The notes below the pieces were generated by a model. It worked only from the letters and a program-made list of their open reading frames with translations. It ran no database searches and was not told where the DNA came from. This document shows, piece after piece, positions 37,603 through 45,840 of a DNA stretch of 60,561 nucleotides. The DNA lies in the NCBI RefSeq assembly GCF_012931985.1, contig NZ_JAAFGM010000020.1, positions 1 to 60,561 on the forward strand, given 5' to 3'. A program made the position numbers and the translations under genes. Numbering within the stretch: the stretch's first letter is position 1; each line of letters begins with the position of its first letter. The stretch is from Candidatus Roseilinea sp. NK_OTU-006 (GTDB taxonomy: Bacteria > Chloroflexota > Anaerolineae > J036 > Brachytrichaceae).

Positions 37603-38445
37603 ATGCTCAAAAAATTTCATCCGTTCTACCTGCTCTCGCGCAGCGCAATCTATATCATCCTGACTGCCGGGCTGGTGTTCACCCTCCTGCCGTTTGTCTA
37701 TGTCTTCCTGGCCTCCTTCAAGACCAACGCCGAACTGTTGCGCGTCCCGCCGACCTTTATCCCCGAAAAGCCCATCATCGAAAATTACACCACCGTCCTC
37801 TCCGACTCTCAAATTTCGCTGACGCGCATTTTCTACAACAGCGGCATGGTTGCCATTGTCCGCACGCTGCTTACCCTGCTCATCAGTTCCTTCGCCGGCT
37901 ACATCTTCGCCCGCTACCGCTTCACCGGCAAAAACCTGTTTTTCGGCATGATTCTGGCGCAATTGATGATTCCGTTCCAGGTGGTCATGATTCCCATCTA
38001 CCTGCTGACCGTCAAAATGGGCTTGATTGACACGCTCTGGGCGCTGATTATCCCCATGCTGATTGACGCCTACGGCATCTTCGTCGCCAAGCAATTCGTG
38101 GAGGGATTGCCCGGCGAAGTGATGGAGGCTGCCCGCATAGACGGCGCCTCGGAGTTCGGCATTTACTGGCGCATCGTCCTGCCGCAACTGGGACCGGCGC
38201 TGGCCTCGCTGGGCATCTTCACCTTCATGGCCTCCTGGAACGATTATCTCTGGCCGCTCATCATCATCACCTCGCCCGAAAAGCGCACCATCCCGCTGCT
38301 GCTGGTCTGGTATTCCACCCAGCACGGCGCCAATCAGGGATTGGTGCTGGCCGCCTCCATCCTGACGCTCATCCCGATCTTCGTTGTTTACTTCCTCGCC
38401 CAACGCTGGATTGTGGAGCAGTCCACCCAGAGCGCATTCAAATGA
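37603..38445 (+). CDS. ABC sugar transporter permease (MalG-type)
   Basis: 280 residues and six membrane segments. YVFLASFKTNAELLRVPPTFIPEKP is the typical MalG-type first loop. The EAA loop is MEAARIDGASEFGIYWRIVLPQLGPAL, and FMASWNDYLWPLIII follows. GAGGAGG precedes the ATG. Forms the membrane channel with the preceding gene. Confidence 0.95.
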   Translation: MLKKFHPFYLLSRSAIYIILTAGLVFTLLPFVYVFLASFKTNAELLRVPPTFIPEKPIIENYTTVLSDSQISLTRIFYNSGMVAIVRTLLTLLISSFAGYIFARYRFTGKNLFFGMILAQLMIPFQVVMIPIYLLTVKMGLIDTLWALIIPMLIDAYGIFVAKQFVEGLPGEVMEAARIDGASEFGIYWRIVLPQLGPALASLGIFTFMASWNDYLWPLIIITSPEKRTIPLLLVWYSTQHGANQGLVLAASILTLIPIFVVYFLAQRWIVEQSTQSAFK

Positions 38446-38513
38446 GGGTTGCGAACCGGCTGGTTCGTTTTCTAAATCGCTACCACTCACTTTCCCGAAT
38501 TTAAGGAGGAACG

Positions 38514-39146
38514 ATGAAAGTCTATAGACTGTTGCCCACCCTGTTCATTCTGGCCTCGGCCCTGAGCGCTTGCAGCGGCGAAGCTTACCCTGCTCCCACT
38601 GCCACGCTCGCGCCGCCTACAGCAACGCCCATGCCACCGACCGCCACGCCCGTACCGCCAAGCGCTACGCCCGTGCCGCCAACCGCTACGCCCATCCCCC
38701 CCACCGCAACGGCTGTGCCCGAACCCACCCAGCCGAGCCTGGGCGTCGGCGAAATTGCCGATTTCAAGGTGACCCAGGATGGCGATTTCCTGGTCATCGC
38801 CTTTACCTTCGGCGGCACACCCGGTGACTACAACGCCAATCACATCCTCATTGACGCCGACCAATCGGCCAAAACCGGTTTCCAGGTCGGCGAGATCGGC
38901 GCCGAGTTCCTCTTCGAGAACGCCGGCATCTTCTCCTACAACGGCGATGGCAAGTCCTGGAGCTGGAACGAAGTCCAGGCGCCCGAACTGGAGTTTGAGC
39001 CGGGCAGCAACAGCGTCTCCTGGAAGATACTCCGCGCCACGCTCGGACTGGATAAAGTCCAGGCCGCCGATTTCATCGCCCAACTGGTGAACAAAAACTG
39101 GGATGCCGTTGGCACTACTCCCAAGCTTACAGTGGAGTTCAAGTAA
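38514..39146 (+). CDS. Lipoprotein with PPTATP-repeat stalk and small beta domain
   Basis: Lipobox LSAC, then a stalk of about seven PPTATP-type units (DNA-level minisatellite at 38600-38715), then a ~140-residue domain beginning GEIADFKVTQDGDFLVIAFTFGG and containing HILIDADQSAKTGFQVGEIGAEFLFENAG. This looks like a DOMON/CBM9-like surface sugar-binding module. AAGGAGG lies just before the ATG. Probably captures the glycan at the cell surface. Confidence 0.72.
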   Translation: MKVYRLLPTLFILASALSACSGEAYPAPTATLAPPTATPMPPTATPVPPSATPVPPTATPIPPTATAVPEPTQPSLGVGEIADFKVTQDGDFLVIAFTFGGTPGDYNANHILIDADQSAKTGFQVGEIGAEFLFENAGIFSYNGDGKSWSWNEVQAPELEFEPGSNSVSWKILRATLGLDKVQAADFIAQLVNKNWDAVGTTPKLTVEFK

Positions 39147-39191
39147 CCCTGAACCTGCCGGTTCGCGCCCACCTCTCACAGGAGTCCCATC

Positions 39192-40622
39192 ATGAGAAAC
39201 GTCCCCTGGCTGCTTCTGCTGACCACCCTGCTGCTCCTGGCAGCCTGTCAGCCCGCCGCGCCGACCCCGACGGAGTCCGCGCCCCCCGCCGATGTCCCGG
39301 TCGCGACCGCCGGCGCGACCGTTGAGGGGGCCGCCGCGCCCACCTACAGCGCGCCGCTCCAGACCCGCACCTATCAGCCCCTTGCCGGTGACGTGGTCAA
39401 CCCCGAACGCGGCTTCCGCTACTCCTTCGACACCTTCACCCCCGCCCAGGAAAACTACAGCACCTACCGCCTGCTGGGCACTTCGCTGGTTTACGTCGGC
39501 GTGCGGTTGGATAACTACCGCGAGCAAGACCTGCCGCAAGCGCTGCTGGATAGCCTCGACCAGGCCTTTGCCGCGGTGCGCCAAGGCGGCATCAAGGTCG
39601 TGCTGCGCTTCCAATACAACGAGGGCCCCTGGCCAAACTCGGAGCCGGATGCCTCGCTGGAGCAGGTGCTGCGTCACATCGCCCAACTGAAGCCCGTCCT
39701 GCAGAAGAACGCCGATGTCATCGCCTGGATGCACGCCGGCTTCATCGGCGCTTGGGGCGAATGGCACAGTTCCACTCACGGCCTGGATCGGGATCCCGCC
39801 GCCAAGCGCGCCATCCTGGAGGCCCTGGCCGATGCCCTGCCGCAGCGCCCCATCCTGCTGCGCTACCCGCCTGACCTGATGACGCTCTTCCCCGAACCGC
39901 TCACCGCCGAGCAAGCCTTCAGCGATACGTTTCAGGCGCGGCTGAGCTTTCATAACGACTGTTTCCTCTCTTCCGATACCGACGTCGGCACGTATAGCGG
40001 CGGCAGCAATAGCCGTGAAAATGCCACCCGCTACCTCTCTCAAATCACCCAGTTCGTCCCGGCCAGCGGCGAGACCTGCGCCGTGTACCCGCCCCTGCAG
40101 GCTTGCGAGGCTGCCATCCAGGAGATGGAAAAACTCCACTGGACCGACCTGAACATCAGTTACCACCAGCAGGTCATCAAGAACTGGAAGAAGGCCGGCT
40201 GTTTTGAGGAGATTCAGCAGCGGCTGGGCTACCGCCTGGTATTGCAGGAAGCAACTTTCCCGTCCGCGGCGCGCCCCGGCGAAGCCCTGCTGCTGAGCTG
40301 GAAACTGGTCAACGAAGGTTTTGCCTCCCCGCTCAACCCGCGGCTGCTCTTTGTTGTTGTAGATGGCCCGACTACCGCCTCTCTGCCCGTCAGCGAGGTG
40401 GACCCGCGCACTTGGCTGCCTGGCGAACATTCAGTCAACGTTCAAGTCACTCTGCCGGCCGACCTGCCGGCCGGTGAATACCGCCTGGCGCTCTGGCTGC
40501 CCGACCCCGCCGAAAGCCTGCGCAACGACCCGCGTTACAGCATCCGCTTTGCCAACGCTGAGATTTGGGACGAAGCCAAAGGGCTGAACATCCTTGGCAC
40601 ACTGCAAATCAACTTGCAATAA
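39192..40622 (+). CDS. Surface lipoprotein with DUF4874 and DUF4832 domains
   Basis: 476 residues. Lipobox LLAAC. NPERGFRYSFDTF ... TSLVYVGVRLDNYREQDLP and VVLRFQYNEG belong to the DUF4874 part, a barrel-like N-terminal domain; VIAWMHAGFIGAWGEWHSS is its hallmark. The DUF4832 part follows with LSFHNDCFLSSDTDVGTY and ends in a beta-sandwich (RPGEALLLSWKLVNEG ... DLPAGEYRLALWLPDP). Found with secreted carbohydrate genes; activity unproven. It is the probable surface glycan-acting protein of the cluster. Confidence 0.85.
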   Translation: MRNVPWLLLLTTLLLLAACQPAAPTPTESAPPADVPVATAGATVEGAAAPTYSAPLQTRTYQPLAGDVVNPERGFRYSFDTFTPAQENYSTYRLLGTSLVYVGVRLDNYREQDLPQALLDSLDQAFAAVRQGGIKVVLRFQYNEGPWPNSEPDASLEQVLRHIAQLKPVLQKNADVIAWMHAGFIGAWGEWHSSTHGLDRDPAAKRAILEALADALPQRPILLRYPPDLMTLFPEPLTAEQAFSDTFQARLSFHNDCFLSSDTDVGTYSGGSNSRENATRYLSQITQFVPASGETCAVYPPLQACEAAIQEMEKLHWTDLNISYHQQVIKNWKKAGCFEEIQQRLGYRLVLQEATFPSAARPGEALLLSWKLVNEGFASPLNPRLLFVVVDGPTTASLPVSEVDPRTWLPGEHSVNVQVTLPADLPAGEYRLALWLPDPAESLRNDPRYSIRFANAEIWDEAKGLNILGTLQINLQ

Positions 40623-40633
40623 GGAGGTTTCCG

Positions 40634-41530
40634 ATGTCTCACAAGATTTCCCACTGGATTTTGCTTCCGCTGACTCTGATTTTGAGTGCCTGCGGGCCAC
40701 AGCAGGCGGCTTCACCCATTGCTACGATGACGCCCTTGCCGCCCACTGCGCCGCCCACTGCCACGCCGGCCCCTACCGAAACACCCATGCCGGCCCCCAC
40801 CGAAACACCCACGCCGGCCCCAACGGCCACCTTCACGCCCATGCCGCCCGCCGAAGCCCGCCGCCCGGCGGAAAACGGCTTGGATATGACGGCCCAACGC
40901 CTGTCCCAACCGCCCACCCTGGACGGCGACCTGAACGACTGGCCGGATTTCCCCTGCCGCAGCATTGATCAGGACAAACAAATCGGCTACGGCGACCTCA
41001 GCGCCTGGGGCGGGCCGAGCGACCTGAGTGGTTCCTTCTGCTGGGGCTGGGATGACGAAGCCCTCTATCTGGCGGTGGATGTCAAAGATGAGCGCGTCCA
41101 GGCGCACGCCAAGGGCAACTTCTGGGAAAACGACTACGTGGAACTCTGGCTGGATACCAACCTGGCCAAAGATTTCTACGAAGCCCAGAACAACGGCGAT
41201 GACTTCCAGTTTGGCTTCATGCCCGGCAACTTCAGCGACGTGCCTGCCCGCGCCACGGTCTTCGTGCCAGGGGTCTCCACCAGCAAAATGCGCCAGTTGC
41301 TGGTGCAGTTCCAGCGCACGGCGGAGGGCTATCGCGGCGAGATCAAAATCCCCTGGGCCACCTTTGGCGACAATCTCGACCGCAGCGGCAATCGCCTGGG
41401 CGCCTCGCTCTGCTTCTCGGATAACGACGCCGACCAGCCCGCCCAGGAGATGATGATCTGCACCGCCCCGGCGGCCATCTCCCAATGGGGCAACCCGACG
41501 TTGTGGAATAACCTGGAACTGGGCAAATAG
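40634..41530 (+). CDS. Lipoprotein with CBM9-like carbohydrate-binding domain
   Basis: Lipobox LSAC, a Pro/Thr stalk (TPAPTET units), then QPPTLDGDLNDWP, the standard opening of CBM9-like/DOMON domains, followed by DDEALYLAVDVKDERV and ENDYVELWLDT. The middle FQFGFMPG ... GYRGEIKIPWATFG fits too. AAGGAGG precedes the ATG, 11 bases after the previous stop. Together with the two preceding lipoproteins it forms a surface binding set. Confidence 0.87.
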   Translation: MSHKISHWILLPLTLILSACGPQQAASPIATMTPLPPTAPPTATPAPTETPMPAPTETPTPAPTATFTPMPPAEARRPAENGLDMTAQRLSQPPTLDGDLNDWPDFPCRSIDQDKQIGYGDLSAWGGPSDLSGSFCWGWDDEALYLAVDVKDERVQAHAKGNFWENDYVELWLDTNLAKDFYEAQNNGDDFQFGFMPGNFSDVPARATVFVPGVSTSKMRQLLVQFQRTAEGYRGEIKIPWATFGDNLDRSGNRLGASLCFSDNDADQPAQEMMICTAPAAISQWGNPTLWNNLELGK

Positions 41531-41564
41531 CTCATATTGCACAACGTGTAATAGGGAGAAAGCC

Positions 41565-41732
41565 GTGAAACGCGTTCTATGGCTGGTCCTGTTGCCGCAG
41601 GCCATCGCCTGGTCCAAACAACGCCACGCCGGCTGGGTCTATGTGACCGGCGATGCTCTCCGCACCCCTTGGGATACCCTGCCCGCCGACCCGTATTGGA
41701 GCGGTGAGCTGTATCTGGTAAATCAGCCGTAG
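41565..41732 (+). pseudogene. Remnant of a spherulin-4-type secreted protein (signal peptide joined to C-terminal end)
   Basis: A 55-codon frame with GTG start and AGGGAGAA ribosome-binding site. MKRVLWLVLL looks like the start of a signal peptide, and then GWVYVTGDALRTPWDTLP-x-YW resembles the C-terminal VTDD-PNPxDTLPxYW end of the spherulation-specific family 4 / GH135 proteins. The whole catalytic middle is missing while the frame is kept. That pattern suggests an internal deletion. The match is short and from memory of the family. Confidence 0.5.
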
Positions 41733-41837
41733 TGATCCTTTCTCTCGGCGCTGGCGGGGGATTGGATCCTCCGCCGGCGCCGGCAACTCTGCCTGCCCTG
41801 CCGGTATCTCAACAACGCTCCGCTGGAGCAAACCAGA

Positions 41838-42782
41838 ATGCGCGCGCTCTCCCTCGCCAAATACCGCTCTTTCCAACAATGCGCCTCGCCGCGCGGCGCA
41901 TTCACCTTTCTCGCCCTCGACCATCGCCAGAACCTGCGCAAGGCCAACCCGCGCTTTCAGGAGGACGCCGAACTCAGCCGCTTCAAACTGGACGTGACCC
42001 GCGAACTGGCTGCCCACGCCACCGCCGTCCTGCTCGACCCGGAAGTCTCCGCGGCGCAGGCGGTCGCCAGCGGCGCCCTGCCCGGTGACCGAGGGCTGGT
42101 CGTCGCCCTCGAAGCCACCGGTTACAGCGGCGAGCCGACCGCCCGCAAAGCGCAACTCATCCCCGGCTGGAGCGTGGAAAAAGCCAAACGCATGGGCGCG
42201 CAGATGGCGAAACTGCTCGTCTACTACCACCCCGATTCGCCCGCCGCCGCCGAAATCGAGGAATTCACCGCCCAAATCGCCGCCCAGTGCCAGCAACACG
42301 ACCTGGCCCTGATGCTCGAACCGCTCTCCTACCCGCTCGTCGGCGAGAAACTCTCCGCCGAAGAGAAGCGCCGCGTGGTGGTCGAAACCGCCCGCCGCCT
42401 GACCGCCCTCCCCGGCGTGGACCTGCTCAAAGCCGAGTTCCCCCTCCCCGCCGATGCGCCCGAAGCCGAGTGGACCCTCGCCTGCGCCGACCTCAACGCC
42501 GCCAGCCGCGTCCCGTGGATCGTCCTCTCCGCCGCCGTCTCGTTTGACCTGTACCTGAAGCAGGTCATTGCCGCCTGTCAGGCCGGGGCGAGCGGCGTCG
42601 CCGTCGGACGCGCCGTCTGGCAGGAAGCGGTCAGCCTCGATGGCGCTTCGCGCCTCGACTTTTTGCGCACCACCGCCCGCGAGCGCCTCCTCCGCCTGAC
42701 CGCACTCACCCAAGCCCTCGCCCGCCCCTGGACGGAGTCCTACACCACCGAAGCGCCGTTTGACTGGTACAAAGAATACTAA
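41838..42782 (+). CDS. LacD-like class I aldolase (tagatose-1,6-bisphosphate type)
   Basis: 314 residues. [12 protein letters not shown] is the LacD/YihT N-terminal motif. The likely Schiff-base Lys198 is in [27 protein letters not shown] and [14 protein letters not shown] complete the barrel. LacD splits tagatose-1,6-bisphosphate to dihydroxyacetone phosphate and glyceraldehyde-3-phosphate; a related branch (YihT) cleaves sulfofructose phosphate. The galacto-type neighbours favour the LacD role. The stop and the next ATG overlap (TAATG). Confidence 0.83.
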   Translation: MRALSLAKYRSFQQCASPRGAFTFLALDHRQNLRKANPRFQEDAELSRFKLDVTRELAAHATAVLLDPEVSAAQAVASGALPGDRGLVVALEATGYSGEPTARKAQLIPGWSVEKAKRMGAQMAKLLVYYHPDSPAAAEIEEFTAQIAAQCQQHDLALMLEPLSYPLVGEKLSAEEKRRVVVETARRLTALPGVDLLKAEFPLPADAPEAEWTLACADLNAASRVPWIVLSAAVSFDLYLKQVIAACQAGASGVAVGRAVWQEAVSLDGASRLDFLRTTARERLLRLTALTQALARPWTESYTTEAPFDWYKEY

Positions 42783-43741
42783 TGAGTAGGACAAGTCCTA
42801 CCGACCACCCGACTATGAGACCCTTCGACCTCCTCCTCCCCGGCGAAATCAACCCCGACCTCATCCTCTCCGGCGATGTCGAACCGCAATTCGGCCAAGC
42901 CGAGAAACGGGTGGATTCGGCCCACCTGACCGTCGGCTCGTCCTCGGTCATCACCGCCTGCGGCGCAGCGCGGCTCGGCCTCAAGGTGGCCTTCATCGGC
43001 ATCTGCGGCGCGGACCTCTTTGGCCGTTTCATGCTCGAAGAAATGCAACTGCGCGGCGTGGACACCTCCGCCGTCCTGGTGGACCCGCTCCAGGCCACCG
43101 GCCTGACCGTCATCCTGAACAAAGGTCACGACCGCGCCATGCTCACCTTCCCCGGCGCCATCGCTGCCCTGCGCGCCGACCAGGTGAGCGATGACCTGCT
43201 GCGCCGCGCCCGTCACTTGCACGTGGCCTCCTACTTCCTGCAAGATGCCCTGCGCCCCGGCCTGCCGGACCTCTTCCACCGCGCCCGCGCCCTCGGCCTG
43301 ACCACCTCCCTCGACACCAACTGGGATCCGGCCGGGCGCTGGGAGGGCGTCCTCGACCTGTTGCCGCTCGTGGACGTTTTCCTGCCCAACGCCGCCGAAG
43401 CCTGCGCCCTGAGCGGCGAAACCGATGTGACCCGCGCCGCCCGCCGCCTGGCTGACCTGGCCCGAACAGTGGCCGTCAAACTTGGCGCCGAGGGCGCCCT
43501 CAGCGTGCACGCCGCGCAGACCATTCACGTCCCATCTATTCCGGTTGACGTGGTGGATACCGTCGGCGCCGGCGACACCTTCGACGCCGGTTTCCTCTAC
43601 GGCTACCTCCACGGCTGGACGCTGGAGAAATCCCTGCGCCTGGCAGCCATCTGCGGGGCGCTCTCCACCCGCGCGGCCGGCGGTGTGGCCGCCCAACCCA
43701 CTCTCGACGAGGTCATCACGGTGATGGACGGTGGACGGTAG
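42782..43741 (+). CDS. PfkB/ribokinase-family sugar kinase
   Basis: About 319 residues. [13 protein letters not shown] opens the fold, and the anion hole and catalytic base lie in [13 protein letters not shown] (Asp265 from this start). [10 protein letters not shown] and [10 protein letters not shown] are family segments. A tagatose-6-phosphate kinase role fits the aldolase it overlaps by one base. The homologous part starts at ATG 42815 (MRPFDLLLP); the extra 11 codons include a hairpin (42786-42801). The real start is therefore uncertain. Confidence 0.88.
   Translation: MSRTSPTDHPTMRPFDLLLPGEINPDLILSGDVEPQFGQAEKRVDSAHLTVGSSSVITACGAARLGLKVAFIGICGADLFGRFMLEEMQLRGVDTSAVLVDPLQATGLTVILNKGHDRAMLTFPGAIAALRADQVSDDLLRRARHLHVASYFLQDALRPGLPDLFHRARALGLTTSLDTNWDPAGRWEGVLDLLPLVDVFLPNAAEACALSGETDVTRAARRLADLARTVAVKLGAEGALSVHAAQTIHVPSIPVDVVDTVGAGDTFDAGFLYGYLHGWTLEKSLRLAAICGALSTRAAGGVAAQPTLDEVITVMDGGR
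42786..42801 (+). promoter_or_regulatory. Small perfect hairpin at the kinase start
   Basis: GTAGGAC-AA-GTCCTAC, seven pairs, lies within the first codons after the coupled ATG and before the more homologous ATG at 42815. It could tune translation of the kinase after the aldolase. A two-base loop is too tight as drawn, so one pair would open. Confidence 0.35.
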
Positions 43742-43816
43742 ATGTTGGACAGCGGACAGCAGACAGCCGACTCTGATGAGCAAGAAACAACTATCCAACT
43801 ACCTGACTAACAAACT
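43724..43816. repeat. Short-period repeat tract between the kinase and the KbaZ gene
   Basis: Starts in the kinase 3' end with GATGGACGGTGGACGGTAGATG, continues with GGACAGCGGACAGCAGACAG, then CAACTATCCAACTACCTGAC and TAACAAACTACCA. The 7-to-9-base near-repeats differ from each other, as in degenerate minisatellites. No gene fits here. Confidence 0.6.
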
Positions 43817-43819
43817 ACC

Positions 43820-45100
43820 ATGACTATGACTTACCTCGACTACCTCACGGCATCCCACCACTCCGGCAAGCCGATTGGCCTGTCCTCCATCTGCTCCGCC
43901 CATCCCTGGGTGCTGCGCACCGCCCTGCAAGGCGAGAGGCCGGTACTCATCGAATCCACCTGCAACCAGGTCAACCAGTTCGGCGGCTACAGCGGCATGA
44001 AACCCGCCGACTTTGTCCGTTTCGTTCACAGCCTCGCTGCTGAAAACGGATTCCCCACTGAAAAGATCCTGCTCGGCGGCGACCATCTCGGCCCTTCCCC
44101 CTGGCAAAACGAACCCGCCGAACAGGCCATGGCCAAAGCCATCGAAATGGTGCGCGCCTATGTCCAGGCCGGTTACACCAAGATTCACCTGGATTGCTCC
44201 ATGCCGCTTGGCGGCGAGCGCCAACTGCCTGTGGAAGTCATCGCCCAGCGCACGGTGCAGCTGGCAGAAGCAGCCGAACAAGCCGCTCATGAATCACGAC
44301 TTACGAGTCACACATTACGCTACGTCATCGGCAGCGAGGTCCCGCCGCCGGGAGGGGCAATCGGCCCGCACGAGGGCCTGCGCGTGACGCCGGTCGAGGA
44401 GGCGCGGCAAACGCTCGAGGTCATGCAAGCCGCGTTCCACCAGGCAGGGCTGGAAGCGGCCTGGGAACGCGTCCGCGCCCTGGTCGTCCAGCCAGGGGTC
44501 GAGTTCGGCGACGATTTCGTCCACGATTACGACCCGGCTGCGGCTGCCGGCCTGGCCCGTTTCATCGAGACCGTCCCCAACCTGGTCTATGAAGCCCATT
44601 CCACCGATTACCAGACTCCAGAAAGCCTGGCGGCGCTGGTGCGCGATCACTTTGCCATCCTGAAGGTGGGTCCGGCGCTGACCTTTGCCTTGCGCGAGGC
44701 CGTCTTTGCCCTGGCAATGATTGAAAACGAACTGTTCCCGGCGGAGGAGCGCTCGCACCTGGTCGAACGGCTGGAGGCGGCCATGCTTCGCCAGCCCGGC
44801 CACTGGCAGCGCCATTACCACGGTGAGGAACGCCAACAGGCCCTGGCGCGCAAATACAGTTTCAGCGACCGCATCCGCTACTACTGGGGCGATCCGGATG
44901 TGCAGGCGGCTTTTCGACAACTGCTCGCCAACCTTGAACGGGTCGCTCCCCTGCCGCTGACCTTGCTCAGCCAGTACCTGCCGGAGATGTTTGGTGAAAT
45001 CCGCCGCGGTCTGCTGCTCAACCATCCCGCGGCGTTCCTTGAGCGAAAAATTCAGGCGGTGTTGGATACCTACCGCGCTGCCTGTGGAGAAGAAGACTGA
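43820..45100 (+). CDS. KbaZ/GatZ-family protein (tagatose-bisphosphate aldolase non-catalytic subunit or tagatose-6-phosphate epimerase)
   Basis: 426 residues. IGLSSICSAHPWVLRTAL, LIESTCNQVNQFGGYSGMKP and ILLGGDHLGP ... WQNEPAEQAM are the family's N-terminal blocks. IHLDCSMP and RYVIGSEVPPPGG follow, then VYEAHSTDYQT and ILKVGPALTFALREA. No class II catalytic partner (KbaY/GatY) is encoded nearby, while a LacD-like aldolase is. Some thermophilic Chloroflexota members of this family epimerise tagatose-6-phosphate and fructose-6-phosphate, so I favour that. It contains a short in-frame insertion (44287-44322). Confidence 0.85.
   Translation: MTMTYLDYLTASHHSGKPIGLSSICSAHPWVLRTALQGERPVLIESTCNQVNQFGGYSGMKPADFVRFVHSLAAENGFPTEKILLGGDHLGPSPWQNEPAEQAMAKAIEMVRAYVQAGYTKIHLDCSMPLGGERQLPVEVIAQRTVQLAEAAEQAAHESRLTSHTLRYVIGSEVPPPGGAIGPHEGLRVTPVEEARQTLEVMQAAFHQAGLEAAWERVRALVVQPGVEFGDDFVHDYDPAAAAGLARFIETVPNLVYEAHSTDYQTPESLAALVRDHFAILKVGPALTFALREAVFALAMIENELFPAEERSHLVERLEAAMLRQPGHWQRHYHGEERQQALARKYSFSDRIRYYWGDPDVQAAFRQLLANLERVAPLPLTLLSQYLPEMFGEIRRGLLLNHPAAFLERKIQAVLDTYRAACGEED
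44287..44322 (+). repeat. In-frame short repeat insertion inside the KbaZ gene
   Basis: CATGAATCACGACTTACGAGTCACACATTACGC-like bases, AT-richer than the gene, with the ATCACGA / TACGAGT / CATTACG near-repeat pattern. It encodes HESRLTSHTL between the helix AEAAEQAA and the strand RYVIGSEV, where the family normally has a short loop. The frame is kept. Confidence 0.55.
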
Positions 45101-45261
45101 AAATGGCTTTGGTGCATAAATCAGTTTTGTAAAGATACTATCACAAATTTTGGTTCATTTTTGACGATACCAGCTCTTCTTATAGGAGAAATCGGTCAAA
45201 ATTTTGTGTAAATCAGCCCTGAGTGGGAAGAAAAGTATTCATGTACTAACGCCCTCGGTGC

Positions 45262-45531
45262 CCATAAAACGCCTGATCGTATCGGGTTCGAGGGCGAGGA
45301 TCTCCGGCTGGGCGAATGCCGTCGCCGCGCTGAAACGCGCGGCCAGGTGCTGCGCTCGGCTCACGCGGGCCGCATTCGTCTGGTTGGTGGTATCTACGCC
45401 GAATCGGCGGTCAGCATAGTTGTAGATTTTGTGCATCTCCGGCGCCAGGCGTTCTATCAGGCTGAGATATGCATGTAGCGTGTGTGCCGACTCGGTCAGC
45501 CGGCCCCGAAAGGACGCCAAGCTCGGCAACT
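45262..45531 (-). pseudogene. pepF fragment (codons ~39-128), right copy of the direct repeat
   Basis: Aligns without gaps to 28333-28602, about nine mismatches in 270 bases. It translates on the minus strand to LPSLASFRGRLTES ... HLAARFSAATAFAQPEILALEPDTIRRFM, with no start codon and no catalytic domain. It is a non-functional piece of the peptidase gene. Confidence 0.93.
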
Positions 45532-45536
45532 GCTGG

Positions 45537-45679
45537 GAGCAGCGCGCAGGCACAGACAATATCGGTTCAGCCTGGACTGCTTTGGGATGATCGCCAGTGC
45601 GTGCGCACCTTGCCGGCGTTGTGGTGTTGTGGTCGTCGAGAGCAGGCGGCGCAGTTTTCAGCAGGAACAATCGCCGGCG
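45537..45679. repeat. Right copy of the non-coding block
   Basis: Matches 28785-28952, including CTGGACTGCTTTGGGATGATCGCC and GCAGTTTTCAGCAGGAAC, with a 21-base gap and a few smaller ones. Joined directly to the pepF fragment because the 182 bases between the two blocks in the left copy are missing. Confidence 0.88.
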
Positions 45680-45840
45680 TATGGTCGGGCAATATGGGCC
45701 GGCTTCATCAACGGCGCTCTGTTGCGCCTCGTCGAGACGGATCTGCATCGCGGCAAGCCACAAGCCATGTTCCAGGAGGATCGCTCAACATTGCCCGGCG
45801 CGCCGGCGCGCTTCCGTTGGCAGAGCGGGGCCGGCCTGCC

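Larger units (their letters stand above)
45101..45840. other. Gene-free right border of the island
   Basis: 45101-45250 is AT-rich (ATCAGTTTTGTAAAGATAC, TTTTTGACGATACC) with no gene. 45262-45679 is the right copy of the pepF-region repeat. 45680-45840 is GC-rich without recognisable coding; it contains CAACATTGCCCGGCGC, a word also found at about 51340. Confidence 0.6.

Noticed and set aside
38487-40430. Minus-strand open frame of 647 codons over two lipoprotein genes
   Set aside because: Antisense shadow, Gly/Arg-rich from the PTATP repeats.
45680-45840. Possible insertion-sequence end at the right island border
   Set aside because: No transposase frame and no terminal inverted repeats could be found; only the pepF-region direct repeats are supported.
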